This document shows, piece by piece, positions 31,111-39,016 of a DNA stretch of 64,000 nucleotides. The position numbers and the translations under genes were made by a program. Positions within the stretch are counted from its first letter, which is position 1. Each line of letters opens with the position of its first letter. The DNA lies in assembly GCA_964418255.1 (NCBI GenBank), contig CAYQKV010000010.1:1-64000 (forward strand). The letters run 5' to 3'. The notes under the pieces were generated by a model, which did not search any database, was not told the DNA's origin, and worked only from the letters and a program-made list of their open reading frames with translations. This DNA is from CAG-1782 sp964418255 (GTDB lineage Bacteria; Bacillota; Clostridia; Christensenellales; DTU072).

Positions 31111-33198
31111 CTACACCGAGAACAGCAACTCTCCGTAAGTTGGCATCGGCCAGTATTCTTTTGCGGTAACCGTTTCCAGTTCGTCCGCAATCGCCCGCAT
31201 TTTTTCCATAGTGGGAATTATGCTGTCCTTGCAGAACCTCGAAAGTTCTTCGTATCCCATTTCTTTCGCCGTGGCGAGCAATCCTTTAAGCACTCCCGTC
31301 TCGTCGTACAGTTTTCCGCTGAGCGAAGCAATCTTTGCCACCGTGCTCTTTTCGTATCCGCAATCCGCGTCCGCTATTAACTGTTTTTTCGTGAGCGCGG
31401 ACGAAGCAAGTTCTTTCGCGTAAGCGGTAACGGCGGGCAAAATCTCCTTCGCCGTCATATCCAGCATCGTGAGCGCTTCTATATTTATTACTTTGCAATA
31501 TGTTTCCAGCGCGATTTCGTATCTCGCGCGCGCTTCTTCCTTAGTAAACACGCCGTGCGAAGTGAACAGTTTCACGTTCTTGTCCGAAACGTAATAAGGC
31601 AGTGCGTCGGGCGTGGTTTTCAGGTTGAGCAATCCTCTCTTTTCCGCTTCCGCAATCCACTCGTCGTCGTAACCGTTGCCGTTGAAAATTATCCTTTTGT
31701 GCTCTTTGATAACCCTCTTTATCAAGTCGTTAAGCGCGGCGTGAAAATCTTTGCTCCCTTCGAGTTCGTCGGCAAACTGTCTAAGTTCTTCCGCAACCGC
31801 CGTGTTGAGAATTATGTTTGCGCAGGAAATCGAGGCGGAAGACCCCAACATTCTGAACTCGAACTTGTTGCCCGTAAACGCAAACGGCGAAGTCCTGTTT
31901 CTGTCCGTCGTGTCTTTCGGGAACTTCGGCAGGACGTCTACTCCTATTTTCATCTGCACCGCTTCTTTCGATTTATACGCTTTGCCCGTTTCAATCGCGG
32001 TAAGTATTCCTTCAAGTTCATCTCCGAGAAACATAGAAACTACCGCCGGCGGCGCTTCGTTCGCGCCTAATCTATGGTCGTTGCCCGCGCTCGCAACCGA
32101 TATTCTCAGTAAATCCTGATACTCGTCCACGGCTTTTATAACCGAGCAAAGGAACAACAAAAACTGCGCGTTCTCATACGGCGTGTCCCCGGGTTCGAGC
32201 AAGTTCGCTCCCGCGTCGGTGGAAATCGACCAGTTATTGTGCTTGCCGCTTCCGTTCACGCCGTCGAAAGGTTTTTCGTGAAGAAGGCATACGAGCCCGT
32301 GCCTCTTTGCAATTTTTTGCATAAGCTCCATAGTGAGCTGGTTGTGGTCGGTCGCTATGTTCGTCGTGGCGAAGATAGGCGCAAGTTCGTGCTGCGCAGG
32401 CGCAACTTCGTTGTGCTCGGTCTTTGCAAGTATCCCGAGTTTCCAAAGCTCTTCGTTTAATTCGTTCATAAACGCCTGCACCCTCGGCTTTATCGTGCCG
32501 AAATAGTGGTCTTCCATCTCCTGCCCTTTGGGCGGCATCGCGCCAAAAAGCGTTCTGCCCGTAAACATTAAGTCTTTACGTTTTTCGTACAGCGCTTTGT
32601 CTATCAAGAAATATTCCTGCTCGGGTCCTACCGTAGTTTTAACGCTTTTTACGGTTTCGTTTCCGAAGAGTTTGAGAACCCTTAACGCCTGTTTATTGAT
32701 TGCAGCCATAGACCTTAAAAGCGGAGTTTTCTTATCGAGAGCTTCTCCTCCGTACGCGCAGAACGCGGTAGGAATACATAAGCATTTATCCTTGATAAAG
32801 GCGTAGCTTGTCGGGTCCCAGGCGGTGTAGCCTCTCGCTTCGAACGTAGCGCGAAGTCCGCCCGAAGGAAAACTCGAAGCGTCGGGTTCGCCGCGGACAA
32901 GCTCTTTCCCGCTGAACTCCATTATTATACTTCCGTCCTTAGTGGGCGAAATAAAACTGTCGTGTTTTTCCGCGGTAACGCCCGTCATCGGCTGAAACCA
33001 GTGTGTGTAGTGCGTCGCGCCCTTTTCCGTCGCCCAGTCTTTCATCGCGTTGGCTACTACGTTGGCTACCGTTATATCCAAGGGTTCACCGTCTTTTATC
33101 GTCCTCTGCATCGCCTTGTAAGTGTCTTTGGGAAGTCTCTCTTTCATTACGGTATCGTTAAATACCATTGAACCGAACATTTCGGGAATTTGTGCCAT
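31111..33198 (-). CDS. glnN: Glutamine synthetase type III
   Basis: A 695-residue GSIII enzyme, the usual family length. N-terminal FGSMVFNDTVMKERLPKDTY, VGPEQEYFLID (metal-binding Glu), EVAPAQHELAPIFATTN, GVNGSGKHNNWSI and NRTSPFAFTGNKFEFRMLGSSAS are diagnostic. It makes glutamine from glutamate, ammonia and ATP. AAAGGAG precedes the ATG. Its leader contains a consensus promoter followed at once by a terminator overlapping an ANTAR-type hairpin (33241-33323), implying control by antitermination. First gene of the glnN-amt operon. Confidence 0.95.
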   Translation of the reverse strand: MAQIPEMFGSMVFNDTVMKERLPKDTYKAMQRTIKDGEPLDITVANVVANAMKDWATEKGATHYTHWFQPMTGVTAEKHDSFISPTKDGSIIMEFSGKELVRGEPDASSFPSGGLRATFEARGYTAWDPTSYAFIKDKCLCIPTAFCAYGGEALDKKTPLLRSMAAINKQALRVLKLFGNETVKSVKTTVGPEQEYFLIDKALYEKRKDLMFTGRTLFGAMPPKGQEMEDHYFGTIKPRVQAFMNELNEELWKLGILAKTEHNEVAPAQHELAPIFATTNIATDHNQLTMELMQKIAKRHGLVCLLHEKPFDGVNGSGKHNNWSISTDAGANLLEPGDTPYENAQFLLFLCSVIKAVDEYQDLLRISVASAGNDHRLGANEAPPAVVSMFLGDELEGILTAIETGKAYKSKEAVQMKIGVDVLPKFPKDTTDRNRTSPFAFTGNKFEFRMLGSSASISCANIILNTAVAEELRQFADELEGSKDFHAALNDLIKRVIKEHKRIIFNGNGYDDEWIAEAEKRGLLNLKTTPDALPYYVSDKNVKLFTSHGVFTKEEARARYEIALETYCKVINIEALTMLDMTAKEILPAVTAYAKELASSALTKKQLIADADCGYEKSTVAKIASLSGKLYDETGVLKGLLATAKEMGYEELSRFCKDSIIPTMEKMRAIADELETVTAKEYWPMPTYGELLFSV

Positions 33199-33240
33199 TT
33201 TCTTTTCTCCTTTCCATAACGGATTAAGTTTTGAAATAAC

Positions 33241-33281
33241 AAAAAAAGCGCCACGGACTAACGTCCGCAGCGCCTTTGCTG
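33241..33281 (-). promoter_or_regulatory. ANTAR-type attenuator in the glnN leader
   Basis: On the minus strand the hairpin CAGC-AAAGGC-GCTG (33281-33268) has a six-base loop with A at position 1 and G at position 4, as known for ANTAR target RNAs. Its loop end and 3' arm are also the 5' arm of an intrinsic terminator: GGCGCTGCGGAC (33274-33263), loop GTTA, GTCCGTGGCGC (33258-33248), then seven T. The two folds exclude each other. A second ANTAR hairpin is not obvious upstream. Confidence 0.7.
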
Positions 33282-33294
33282 TTTATTTGCCCAC

Positions 33295-33323
33295 AGTATA
33301 GCACCGTGAATTTAGCTTGTCAA
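33295..33323 (-). promoter_or_regulatory. glnN promoter
   Basis: TTGACA (33323-33318), a 17-bp spacer and TATACT (33300-33295) on the minus strand. The start would be near 33288, only a few bases before the attenuator, so the leader is about 90 bases long. Confidence 0.85.
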
Positions 33324-33336
33324 GAAAAAAAATGCA

Positions 33337-33534
33337 TTCCAACCAAATGTTATGCGGAAAATCGCTCGCGGTCGGCATATAGCCGACACACGGACGATTT
33401 TTTTATCCGCATAAGTTGGACTTCCAAGGAAGCAAAATGACACATTTTGCTTAGAGTTTAGTTCGCAAGGGGTTCACGCCCCTTGCTCGAACCCCATTCG
33501 GGCAAAAAGTGAAAAATGTGCTTTCCACTTTTTG
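33337..33534. repeat. Repeat A, copy 4
   Basis: Keeps all hairpins. The outer stem TCCGAC/GTCGGA of other copies is TCCAAC/GTTGGA here, a compensatory change, and the inner GTCGGC/GTCGAC pair is GTCGGC/GCCGAC, improved pairing. It ends in the CAAAAAGTG/CACTTTTTG hairpin like copy 3. Confidence 0.75.
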
Positions 33535-33564
33535 AACATTTTGCCCGAAAACTTTTCGCGTCAA

Positions 33565-33702
33565 CCCACCCTCCCACCCGATAGAGTGGGTTTCTTTTTT
33601 ATTCGTTATCTGTATCCGCTTTGTTTCCTTTATCTAAGTTCACATCCCGAATAAATTTAATATAACGGATAAATACCCTCACTTATCGGGCGGGTGGGTG
33701 GG
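33565..33702. repeat. G-quadruplex motifs, copies 2 and 3 (inverted pair)
   Basis: CCCACCCTCCCACCC (33565-33579; G-strand is minus) and GGGCGGGTGGGTGGG (33688-33702; plus) are followed in their own direction by TTGACGCG and CTGACACG. Both resemble the motif at 9829. They face each other across about 110 bp without a gene. Confidence 0.65.
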
Positions 33703-33770
33703 CTGACACGGAAATTTCGCCACCTTTTTATTTCCTAATTATAACTAATCACCTAACCTATGAAAAAAAC

Positions 33771-33870
33771 AATATACCCAAAAGCGAAAAGTTTTTGTAA
33801 AGGGAGAGCGCGAGAGGGGAGAAACTTTTTGCCTAAAAAGGTTTCCCCTCTCGCAATCTTAATTTATAAA
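33771..33870 (+). repeat. Repeat B, copy 3
   Basis: Same order as copy 2: AGTTTTTGTAAAG, GAGAGGGGAGAAAC hairpin with GGTTTCCCCTCTCGCAATCT, then an AT-rich end. It ends right at the glutamate-synthase promoter. The 793 bases between glnN and the plus-strand operon hold only regulatory sites and repeats A, the G-rich motif and B. Confidence 0.65.
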
Positions 33871-33876
33871 AAATGC

Positions 33877-33905
33877 TTGACAGCGGGAAATAAGGGTGAT
33901 ATATT
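33877..33905 (+). promoter_or_regulatory. Promoter of the glutamate-synthase operon
   Basis: TTGACA (33877-33882), 17-bp spacer and TATATT (33900-33905), close to consensus. The start would be near 33912. Confidence 0.85.
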
Positions 33906-33911
33906 AAACGA

Positions 33912-33970
33912 GAACAAAGGCGTTCGCATTTTTACGGAGAGGCATCCGCAATAATGCGGACGCCTTTTTT
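33912..33970 (+). promoter_or_regulatory. ANTAR-type attenuator in the glutamate-synthase leader
   Basis: P1 is GAAC-AAAGGC-GTTC (33912-33925), a hexaloop with A1 and G4 identical to that of glnN. A second hexaloop hairpin, CGGA-GAGGCA-TCCG (33935-33948), follows; it has G4 but G instead of A at position 1. The terminator TCCGCA-ATAA-TGCGGA, extended by GGC/GCC and followed by six T (33941-33970), uses the 3' arm of the second hairpin; GGCGTTCGCAT (33919-33929) can also pair with ATGCGGACGCC (33954-33964). Thus two hairpins, the second overlapping a terminator: the published ANTAR layout. Confidence 0.72.
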
Positions 33971-33991
33971 AATTTTGCGGGAGATACGCTT

Positions 33992-35077
33992 ATGTTGGAA
34001 GGTCAATTCAGAAATCCGTCGGGTTGCGCGATAAGCGCGGTGTTCGACAAATCGGGCGAAAGGTTCAGCGGCGAAGCAATCGTTCGGTCTATCTCGGTTA
34101 TGCACGACAGAAGCAACGGGCTCGGCGGGGGCTTTGCGGGGTACGGGATATATCCCGAATATAAAGATTACTTCGCTTTTCATATATTTTACGACAGTTC
34201 ACAAGCCAAACGCGAATGTGAAGAATACCTCGAAAATCGCTACGATATAGTTAATTTAAGCAAAATACCAACACGGAAAATTAAAGAAATCACCGACGAA
34301 CCGCTTATTATGCGATATTTCGTCACTCCGCTTAAAACCAAACTCGACAGCGTTCAACTGTCCGAAGACGAATACGTCGTGCGAAGCGTGTTTTACATAA
34401 ACACGAACATAAAAGGCGCGTACGTGTTTTCCAGCGGCAAAAATATGGGCATTTTCAAAGCCGTCGGCTACCCCGAAGACGTAGGCAGATTTTATATGCT
34501 GGAAAACTACGAAGGGTACTGTTTTACCGCTCACGGCAGGTATCCGACCAACACTCCCGGATGGTGGGGCGGCGCGCACCCGTTCGGGCTTCTCGATTTA
34601 TCCGTGGTGCATAACGGCGAAATTTCTTCTTACGACGCCAACCGAAGCGCGATGGAGACCTACGGCTATAAATGCACCCTGCTCACCGACACCGAAGTCA
34701 TTACCTATATCCTCGACTATCTCACGCGGAAAAAAGGTCTCTCCTATAAAGAAGCGGCGGCAGTTATGGCGGCGCCGTTCTGGCAGACGATAGAGCGCGC
34801 AGACGAAAAAGAAAGACAGCGCCTTACCTATTTAAGACATATCTTCGCGTCCCAGCTCATCACCGGACCGTTTTCCATTCTCGTCGGGTTCGACGGCGGA
34901 ATAATGGCGCTCAACGACAGGTTGAAACTGCGCTCACTCGTCGTCGGAGAAAAAGGAAAACGCGTTTATATAGCAAGCGAAGAAAGCGCGATTAGAAAAA
35001 TCGAGCCTTCTCCCGAAAAAATACGCTACCCTAAGGGCGGCGAACCCGTTATCTACACTTTGGAGGCACGACAATGA
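33992..35077 (+). CDS. Glutamate synthase amidotransferase-like subunit (domain 1)
   Basis: A 361-residue class II glutamine amidotransferase-like protein, the separate equivalent of the GltB N-terminal domain. YCFTAHGRYPTNTPGWWGGAHPFG and VVHNGEISSYDANRSAMETYGY are conserved glutaminase segments. The catalytic Cys is not N-terminal in the usual way: the candidate is Cys12 in NPSGCAISAVFD, so a propeptide would have to be removed or the protein is an atypical type. It overlaps the next gene by four bases. It would deliver ammonia from glutamine to the FMN subunit. Confidence 0.88.
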   Translation: MLEGQFRNPSGCAISAVFDKSGERFSGEAIVRSISVMHDRSNGLGGGFAGYGIYPEYKDYFAFHIFYDSSQAKRECEEYLENRYDIVNLSKIPTRKIKEITDEPLIMRYFVTPLKTKLDSVQLSEDEYVVRSVFYINTNIKGAYVFSSGKNMGIFKAVGYPEDVGRFYMLENYEGYCFTAHGRYPTNTPGWWGGAHPFGLLDLSVVHNGEISSYDANRSAMETYGYKCTLLTDTEVITYILDYLTRKKGLSYKEAAAVMAAPFWQTIERADEKERQRLTYLRHIFASQLITGPFSILVGFDGGIMALNDRLKLRSLVVGEKGKRVYIASEESAIRKIEPSPEKIRYPKGGEPVIYTLEARQ

Positions 35078-36576
35078 TAAATTACGGCGTCAGTTTATTC
35101 GAGGTCGTAAGAAATTACGACAAATGTATAGGTTGCAGAGTATGCGAAAGGCAATGCGCCAACCTCGTACACCGCTTCGACGAAGAGTTCGGAAAAATGA
35201 TTTCCGACAGCTCGAAATGCGTCGACTGCCAACGTTGCGTATGCCTTTGCCCGACGCACGCGCTTAAAATCACCGAAAACGAAAACAAATTCCGCTACAA
35301 CGCGAATTGGCAAATGCGCTACTTGACGGAAATATACAAACAGGCGGAAACGGGCGGCGTTCTCCTCTCTTCGATGGGAAACCCCGAACCCTTCCCCGTC
35401 TATTTCGACAAAATTCTGCTCAACGCGTCCCAGGTAACCAACCCGTCTATCGACCCCTTGCGCGAACCTATGGAAACCCGCGTGTTCCTCGGCTCCCGTC
35501 CGCAGGAAATTAAACGCGACTCCGAAGGAAACATAATTCCGCAAAACCCTTTGCACCTCTCTCTTTCTATGCCGATGATGTTCTCTGCTATGAGTTACGG
35601 TTCGATAAGTTACAACGCTCACGCTTCCCTCGCCCGCGCGGCGGAGAAACTCGGAATATTCTACAACACGGGCGAAGGCGGTCTTCACGAAGATTTTTAT
35701 AAATACGGCAAAAATACCATAGTCCAGGTCGCTTCGGGGCGATTCGGCGTTCACAAAGACTACCTCAACAGCGGCGCGGCGATAGAAATCAAAATCGGTC
35801 AAGGCGCGAAACCCGGTATCGGCGGGCACTTGCCCGGCGCAAAAATCGTCGGCGACGTGTCGAAAACCCGTATGATTCCCGAGGGTTCGGACGCGGTTTC
35901 TCCCGCCCCGCACCACGACATATATTCGATAGAAGACCTGCGCCAACTCGTCTATTCCATTAAAGAAGCCACTTCTTACACGAAACCCGTCATCGTAAAA
36001 ATCGCCGCCGTTCACAACGTGGCGGCAATCGCGAGCGGCATCGCGCGAAGCGGCGCGGACATAATCGCAATCGACGGTTTCCGCGGCGGCACGGGCGCGG
36101 CTCCCACCCGCATACGCGACAACGTCGGTATCCCGATAGAACTCGCTCTTGCAAGCGTGGACGCCCGTTTACGCGAAGAAAAAATCCGCGACAACGTGTC
36201 CCTCGTTTGCGCGGGCAGTATTCGTTGCAGCGCGGACATCGTAAAAGCAATCTGTCTCGGCGCGGACGCCGTTTACCTCGGTTCCGCCGCGCTTGTAGCT
36301 ATGGGTTGCCACCTATGCAGAACTTGCAATTTGGGCAACTGCAACTGGGGAATAGCTACCCAAAAGCCCGAACTTGTAAAGCGACTTAACCCCGACATAG
36401 CCTCGGAAAGACTGGTCAATCTCCTCACCGGGTGGAACCACGAAATTCAGGAAATGATGGGCGGTATGGGAATAAACTCTATCGAGAGTTTACGAGGCAA
36501 CAGGCTTATGCTCCGCGGCGTGGGGCTTAACGAAAAAGAACTCGCCGTACTCGGCATAAAGCACGCGGGCGAATAA
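35074..36576 (+). CDS. Glutamate synthase FMN/Fe-S subunit (domain 2) with ferredoxin domain
   Basis: A 500-residue protein. Residues about 15-70 hold two 4Fe-4S motifs (CIGCRVCERQCANLVH, CVDCQRCVCLCP). The rest is the GltB FMN-binding barrel: MSYGSISYNAHASLARAAEK, NTGEGGLHEDFY, GQGAKPGIGGHLPG, IDGFRGGTGAAP, and the Fe-S motif CHLCRTCNLGNCNWGIATQ. It reduces 2-oxoglutarate plus ammonia to glutamate. This archaeal-type split arrangement suggests ferredoxin- or NAD(P)H-driven electron supply through the two following genes. Confidence 0.93.
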   Translation: MINYGVSLFEVVRNYDKCIGCRVCERQCANLVHRFDEEFGKMISDSSKCVDCQRCVCLCPTHALKITENENKFRYNANWQMRYLTEIYKQAETGGVLLSSMGNPEPFPVYFDKILLNASQVTNPSIDPLREPMETRVFLGSRPQEIKRDSEGNIIPQNPLHLSLSMPMMFSAMSYGSISYNAHASLARAAEKLGIFYNTGEGGLHEDFYKYGKNTIVQVASGRFGVHKDYLNSGAAIEIKIGQGAKPGIGGHLPGAKIVGDVSKTRMIPEGSDAVSPAPHHDIYSIEDLRQLVYSIKEATSYTKPVIVKIAAVHNVAAIASGIARSGADIIAIDGFRGGTGAAPTRIRDNVGIPIELALASVDARLREEKIRDNVSLVCAGSIRCSADIVKAICLGADAVYLGSAALVAMGCHLCRTCNLGNCNWGIATQKPELVKRLNPDIASERLVNLLTGWNHEIQEMMGGMGINSIESLRGNRLMLRGVGLNEKELAVLGIKHAGE

Positions 36577-36586
36577 CGGAGGGCAT

Positions 36587-37018
36587 ATGAAAAGAATTTA
36601 CGTCAACGAAGAATGGTGCCTCGGCTGCCACCTTTGCGAATACTACTGCGCCTACGCAAACAGCGGCGCAAGAAATATGGTTTACGCTCTTAAAAACAAG
36701 CCCCTTCGCTCGCGGGTTAAAGTGGAAGGCGAAGACAGAATCACGTTTGCCGTGAGTTGCCGCCACTGCGTAAATCCCGCTTGCGTTTCCGCTTGCATTT
36801 CGGGTGCGCTTTCCAAAGGCGAAGACGGCGTGGTTGCCGTAGACAAGAGTAAATGCGTCGGTTGCGGCAGTTGCGTTATGGTATGTCCTTACGGCGCGAT
36901 AGAAGTAAGCGAAGAGCACGTCGCGACGAAATGCGAACTGTGCCTAAACAACTCGTTCGGCAAACCGCAATGCGCGCTTCACTGTCCGAACAACGCGATA
37001 GTTTACGAGGAGAGATAG
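36587..37018 (+). CDS. Polyferredoxin-type electron-transfer subunit
   Basis: A 143-residue ferredoxin with four cysteine clusters: CLGCHLCEYYC, CRHCVNPACVSAC, CVGCGSCVMVCPYGAI and CELCLN ... CALHCP, thus up to four 4Fe-4S sites as in DMSO-reductase B-type subunits. GGAGGG precedes the ATG. Its place between the FMN subunit and the FAD oxidoreductase suggests it carries electrons between them. Confidence 0.9.
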   Translation: MKRIYVNEEWCLGCHLCEYYCAYANSGARNMVYALKNKPLRSRVKVEGEDRITFAVSCRHCVNPACVSACISGALSKGEDGVVAVDKSKCVGCGSCVMVCPYGAIEVSEEHVATKCELCLNNSFGKPQCALHCPNNAIVYEER

Positions 37019-37020
37019 AT

Positions 37021-38247
37021 ATGAAATACGTACTTATCGGCGGTTCAATCGCCTGTTTAGGCGCAATACTCGGCATTAAAAGCGTTGACGAAAACGCTGA
37101 AATAACCGTTTTTTGCGGCGAAAAAACTCCGCTCTATTCCCGACCTTTGATTTCCTACTACCTCGAAGGAAAGACAAAAGAAGAAAACCTTGCGTTCAGG
37201 GGTTCGGATTTTTATTGCAAAAACTCGGTCGATGCTTTATCATATAAAGTAACGAAAATAAACGTTTCCGACAAAACGGTTACGGCGGAAAACGGCGAAG
37301 TTTTTCCTTACGACAAGCTCTTCGTCGGCACGGGTTCTTACCCGTTCGTTCCCCCTATGCAGGGTCTGGAAAAGGTCAAAAACAAGACCTGTTTCTACAC
37401 TCTCGAAGACGCGAAACGCTTGCAATCCTCTCTTTCCCCGTCTGCGGAAATTCTGATTGTCGGCGCGGGACTTATCGGACTTAAATGCGCCGAAGGATGC
37501 TACCCTACGACGAAAAACATTACCGTCGTCGATATGCAAACGCGCGTACTTCCCAACGCGACTACTCCCGAAGTCGGTAAAATTCTTGCCGACAAACTGA
37601 CGGAAAAAGGAATCGTCCTCAAACTCGGCGCGAGCGTGTCTTCTTTCGAACAAAACGAAGCGACTCTTACGACGGGCGAAAAAATTCGCTTCGATACCGT
37701 CGTTCTCGCAATCGGCGTACGCCCCGAAGTAGAACCTCTCGCCTCGGCGGGCGCGAAAATAAACCGCGGAATAATCGTGGACGAATATATGCAGACCTCC
37801 CTTCCCGACGTATACTGCGCGGGCGACTGCGCCGAAGGTTACGACGCGGTGAGCGGAGGAAAACGCCTTCTTCAACTCTTCCCGAGCGCCTACAACGGCG
37901 GCTATGCGGCGGGTCGGAATATGGCAGGCGAAAAAGAACCGTTCCTTACCGACGTCGCTCTCAACTCGACTTCGCTGTTCGGTCTGAAATTCACTTCCTG
38001 CGGCTCGTACGACGGAGAAAAAATCGAAACCGTAACGGAAAACGGATACAAAGCGTTGTTTATTAAAGACGGATTTCTCGTCGGGTACATTCTCGTAGGC
38101 GACGTGAACCGCGCGGGAATTTATACGAGATTGATTTCCCACCGCGTTCCCCTTGCGGAAATCGACGAAAAAACGATGCTTGATTCTCCCGCGCTCATCG
38201 CTTACGACGCGGAAACCCGTCGCAAGTTCCTTGCGGAAGAGGCGTAG
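37021..38247 (+). CDS. FAD/NAD(P)-dependent oxidoreductase
   Basis: A 408-residue pyridine nucleotide-disulfide type reductase of the NADH:rubredoxin/nitrite reductase group. An N-terminal FAD site is degenerate (VLIGGSIACLGAILGI); TPLYSRPLISYYLEGK is typical; ILIVGAGLIGLKCAEG is the NAD(P) Rossmann motif; DVYCAGDCAEGYD the second FAD contact. The start is ATG 37021, two bases after the ferredoxin stop; the open frame further upstream lies in that gene. It likely feeds reducing power to glutamate synthase, replacing GltD. Confidence 0.9.
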   Translation: MKYVLIGGSIACLGAILGIKSVDENAEITVFCGEKTPLYSRPLISYYLEGKTKEENLAFRGSDFYCKNSVDALSYKVTKINVSDKTVTAENGEVFPYDKLFVGTGSYPFVPPMQGLEKVKNKTCFYTLEDAKRLQSSLSPSAEILIVGAGLIGLKCAEGCYPTTKNITVVDMQTRVLPNATTPEVGKILADKLTEKGIVLKLGASVSSFEQNEATLTTGEKIRFDTVVLAIGVRPEVEPLASAGAKINRGIIVDEYMQTSLPDVYCAGDCAEGYDAVSGGKRLLQLFPSAYNGGYAAGRNMAGEKEPFLTDVALNSTSLFGLKFTSCGSYDGEKIETVTENGYKALFIKDGFLVGYILVGDVNRAGIYTRLISHRVPLAEIDEKTMLDSPALIAYDAETRRKFLAEEA

Positions 38248-38257
38248 GAGGTTATAT

Positions 38258-38971
38258 ATGGAAATAAGCGCGAAAAACAGAACTTATAAAGAACTAAACG
38301 AACTTATCAAAGCCGCGGACGGAAACGTCGTCGTAACCGACGCGCTCGGAGAACGCTTCATCGCCTGCGGGCTGAGCGATAAAACCGTAACCGTCGTAGG
38401 CACCCCGGGAAACGCTCTGTGCGCATACCTCGACGGCGCGAGAGTGGAAGTTTTCGGCAACGGGCAGGACGCCGTAGGAGACACTATGAACGACGGAACG
38501 GTCGTCATCCGCGGAAGCGTCGGAGACGCGCTCGGCTACGCAATGCGCGGCGGCAAAATTTACGTGCAAGGCGACGCGGGATACCGTCTCGGCGTACATA
38601 TGAAAGAATACAACGACAAAAAACCCGTCATAATAATAGGCGGAACGGCGGGAAGTTTTCTCGGCGAATATATGGCGGGCGGCATTATCGCAGTTCTCAA
38701 TCTGAAAAACGAAAAAGCCGCGGTCGGAAACTTCACTGGCGTCGGAATGCACGGTGGAAAAATCTTTATTCGCGGCGAACTGGACGCGGTGCTTCCGCCT
38801 CAGGTTAAATGCGAAAAAGCGAAAAAGGGTGACTTAGAACTTATTAAAGGTTACCTTAACGAATATGCAAGCGAATTCGGACTTGACGGAGAAAAACTCG
38901 CGGGCGACGAATATTATATTCTGACCCCCGACTCGACGAACCCGTACAAACGCCTTTACACCGGCAATTAA
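38258..38971 (+). CDS. Glutamate synthase GXGXG subunit (domain 3)
   Basis: A 237-residue right-handed beta-helix of the GltB C-terminal type. Repeated G-rich turns are visible: VGDTMNDGTVVIRGSVGDALGYAMRGG, GDAGYRLGVHMKE, IIIGGTAGSFLGEYMAGG, GVGMHGGKIFIRGEL. It has GGAGG seven bases before ATG 38258; the frame extends upstream into the previous gene without support. In GltB this domain holds the central barrel in place; here it is a separate chain of the complex. Confidence 0.92.
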   Translation: MEISAKNRTYKELNELIKAADGNVVVTDALGERFIACGLSDKTVTVVGTPGNALCAYLDGARVEVFGNGQDAVGDTMNDGTVVIRGSVGDALGYAMRGGKIYVQGDAGYRLGVHMKEYNDKKPVIIIGGTAGSFLGEYMAGGIIAVLNLKNEKAAVGNFTGVGMHGGKIFIRGELDAVLPPQVKCEKAKKGDLELIKGYLNEYASEFGLDGEKLAGDEYYILTPDSTNPYKRLYTGN

Positions 38972-39016
38972 ACGATACTTTCAAAGAAAAGGAAACGGAC
39001 GAAAGGAGGATATAAA

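Noticed and set aside
33199..33290. A metabolite riboswitch upstream of glnN
   Set aside because: The leader is only about 90 bases, nearly all taken by the terminator and the hexaloop hairpin; there is no room for a glutamine riboswitch-like aptamer and no match to its core.
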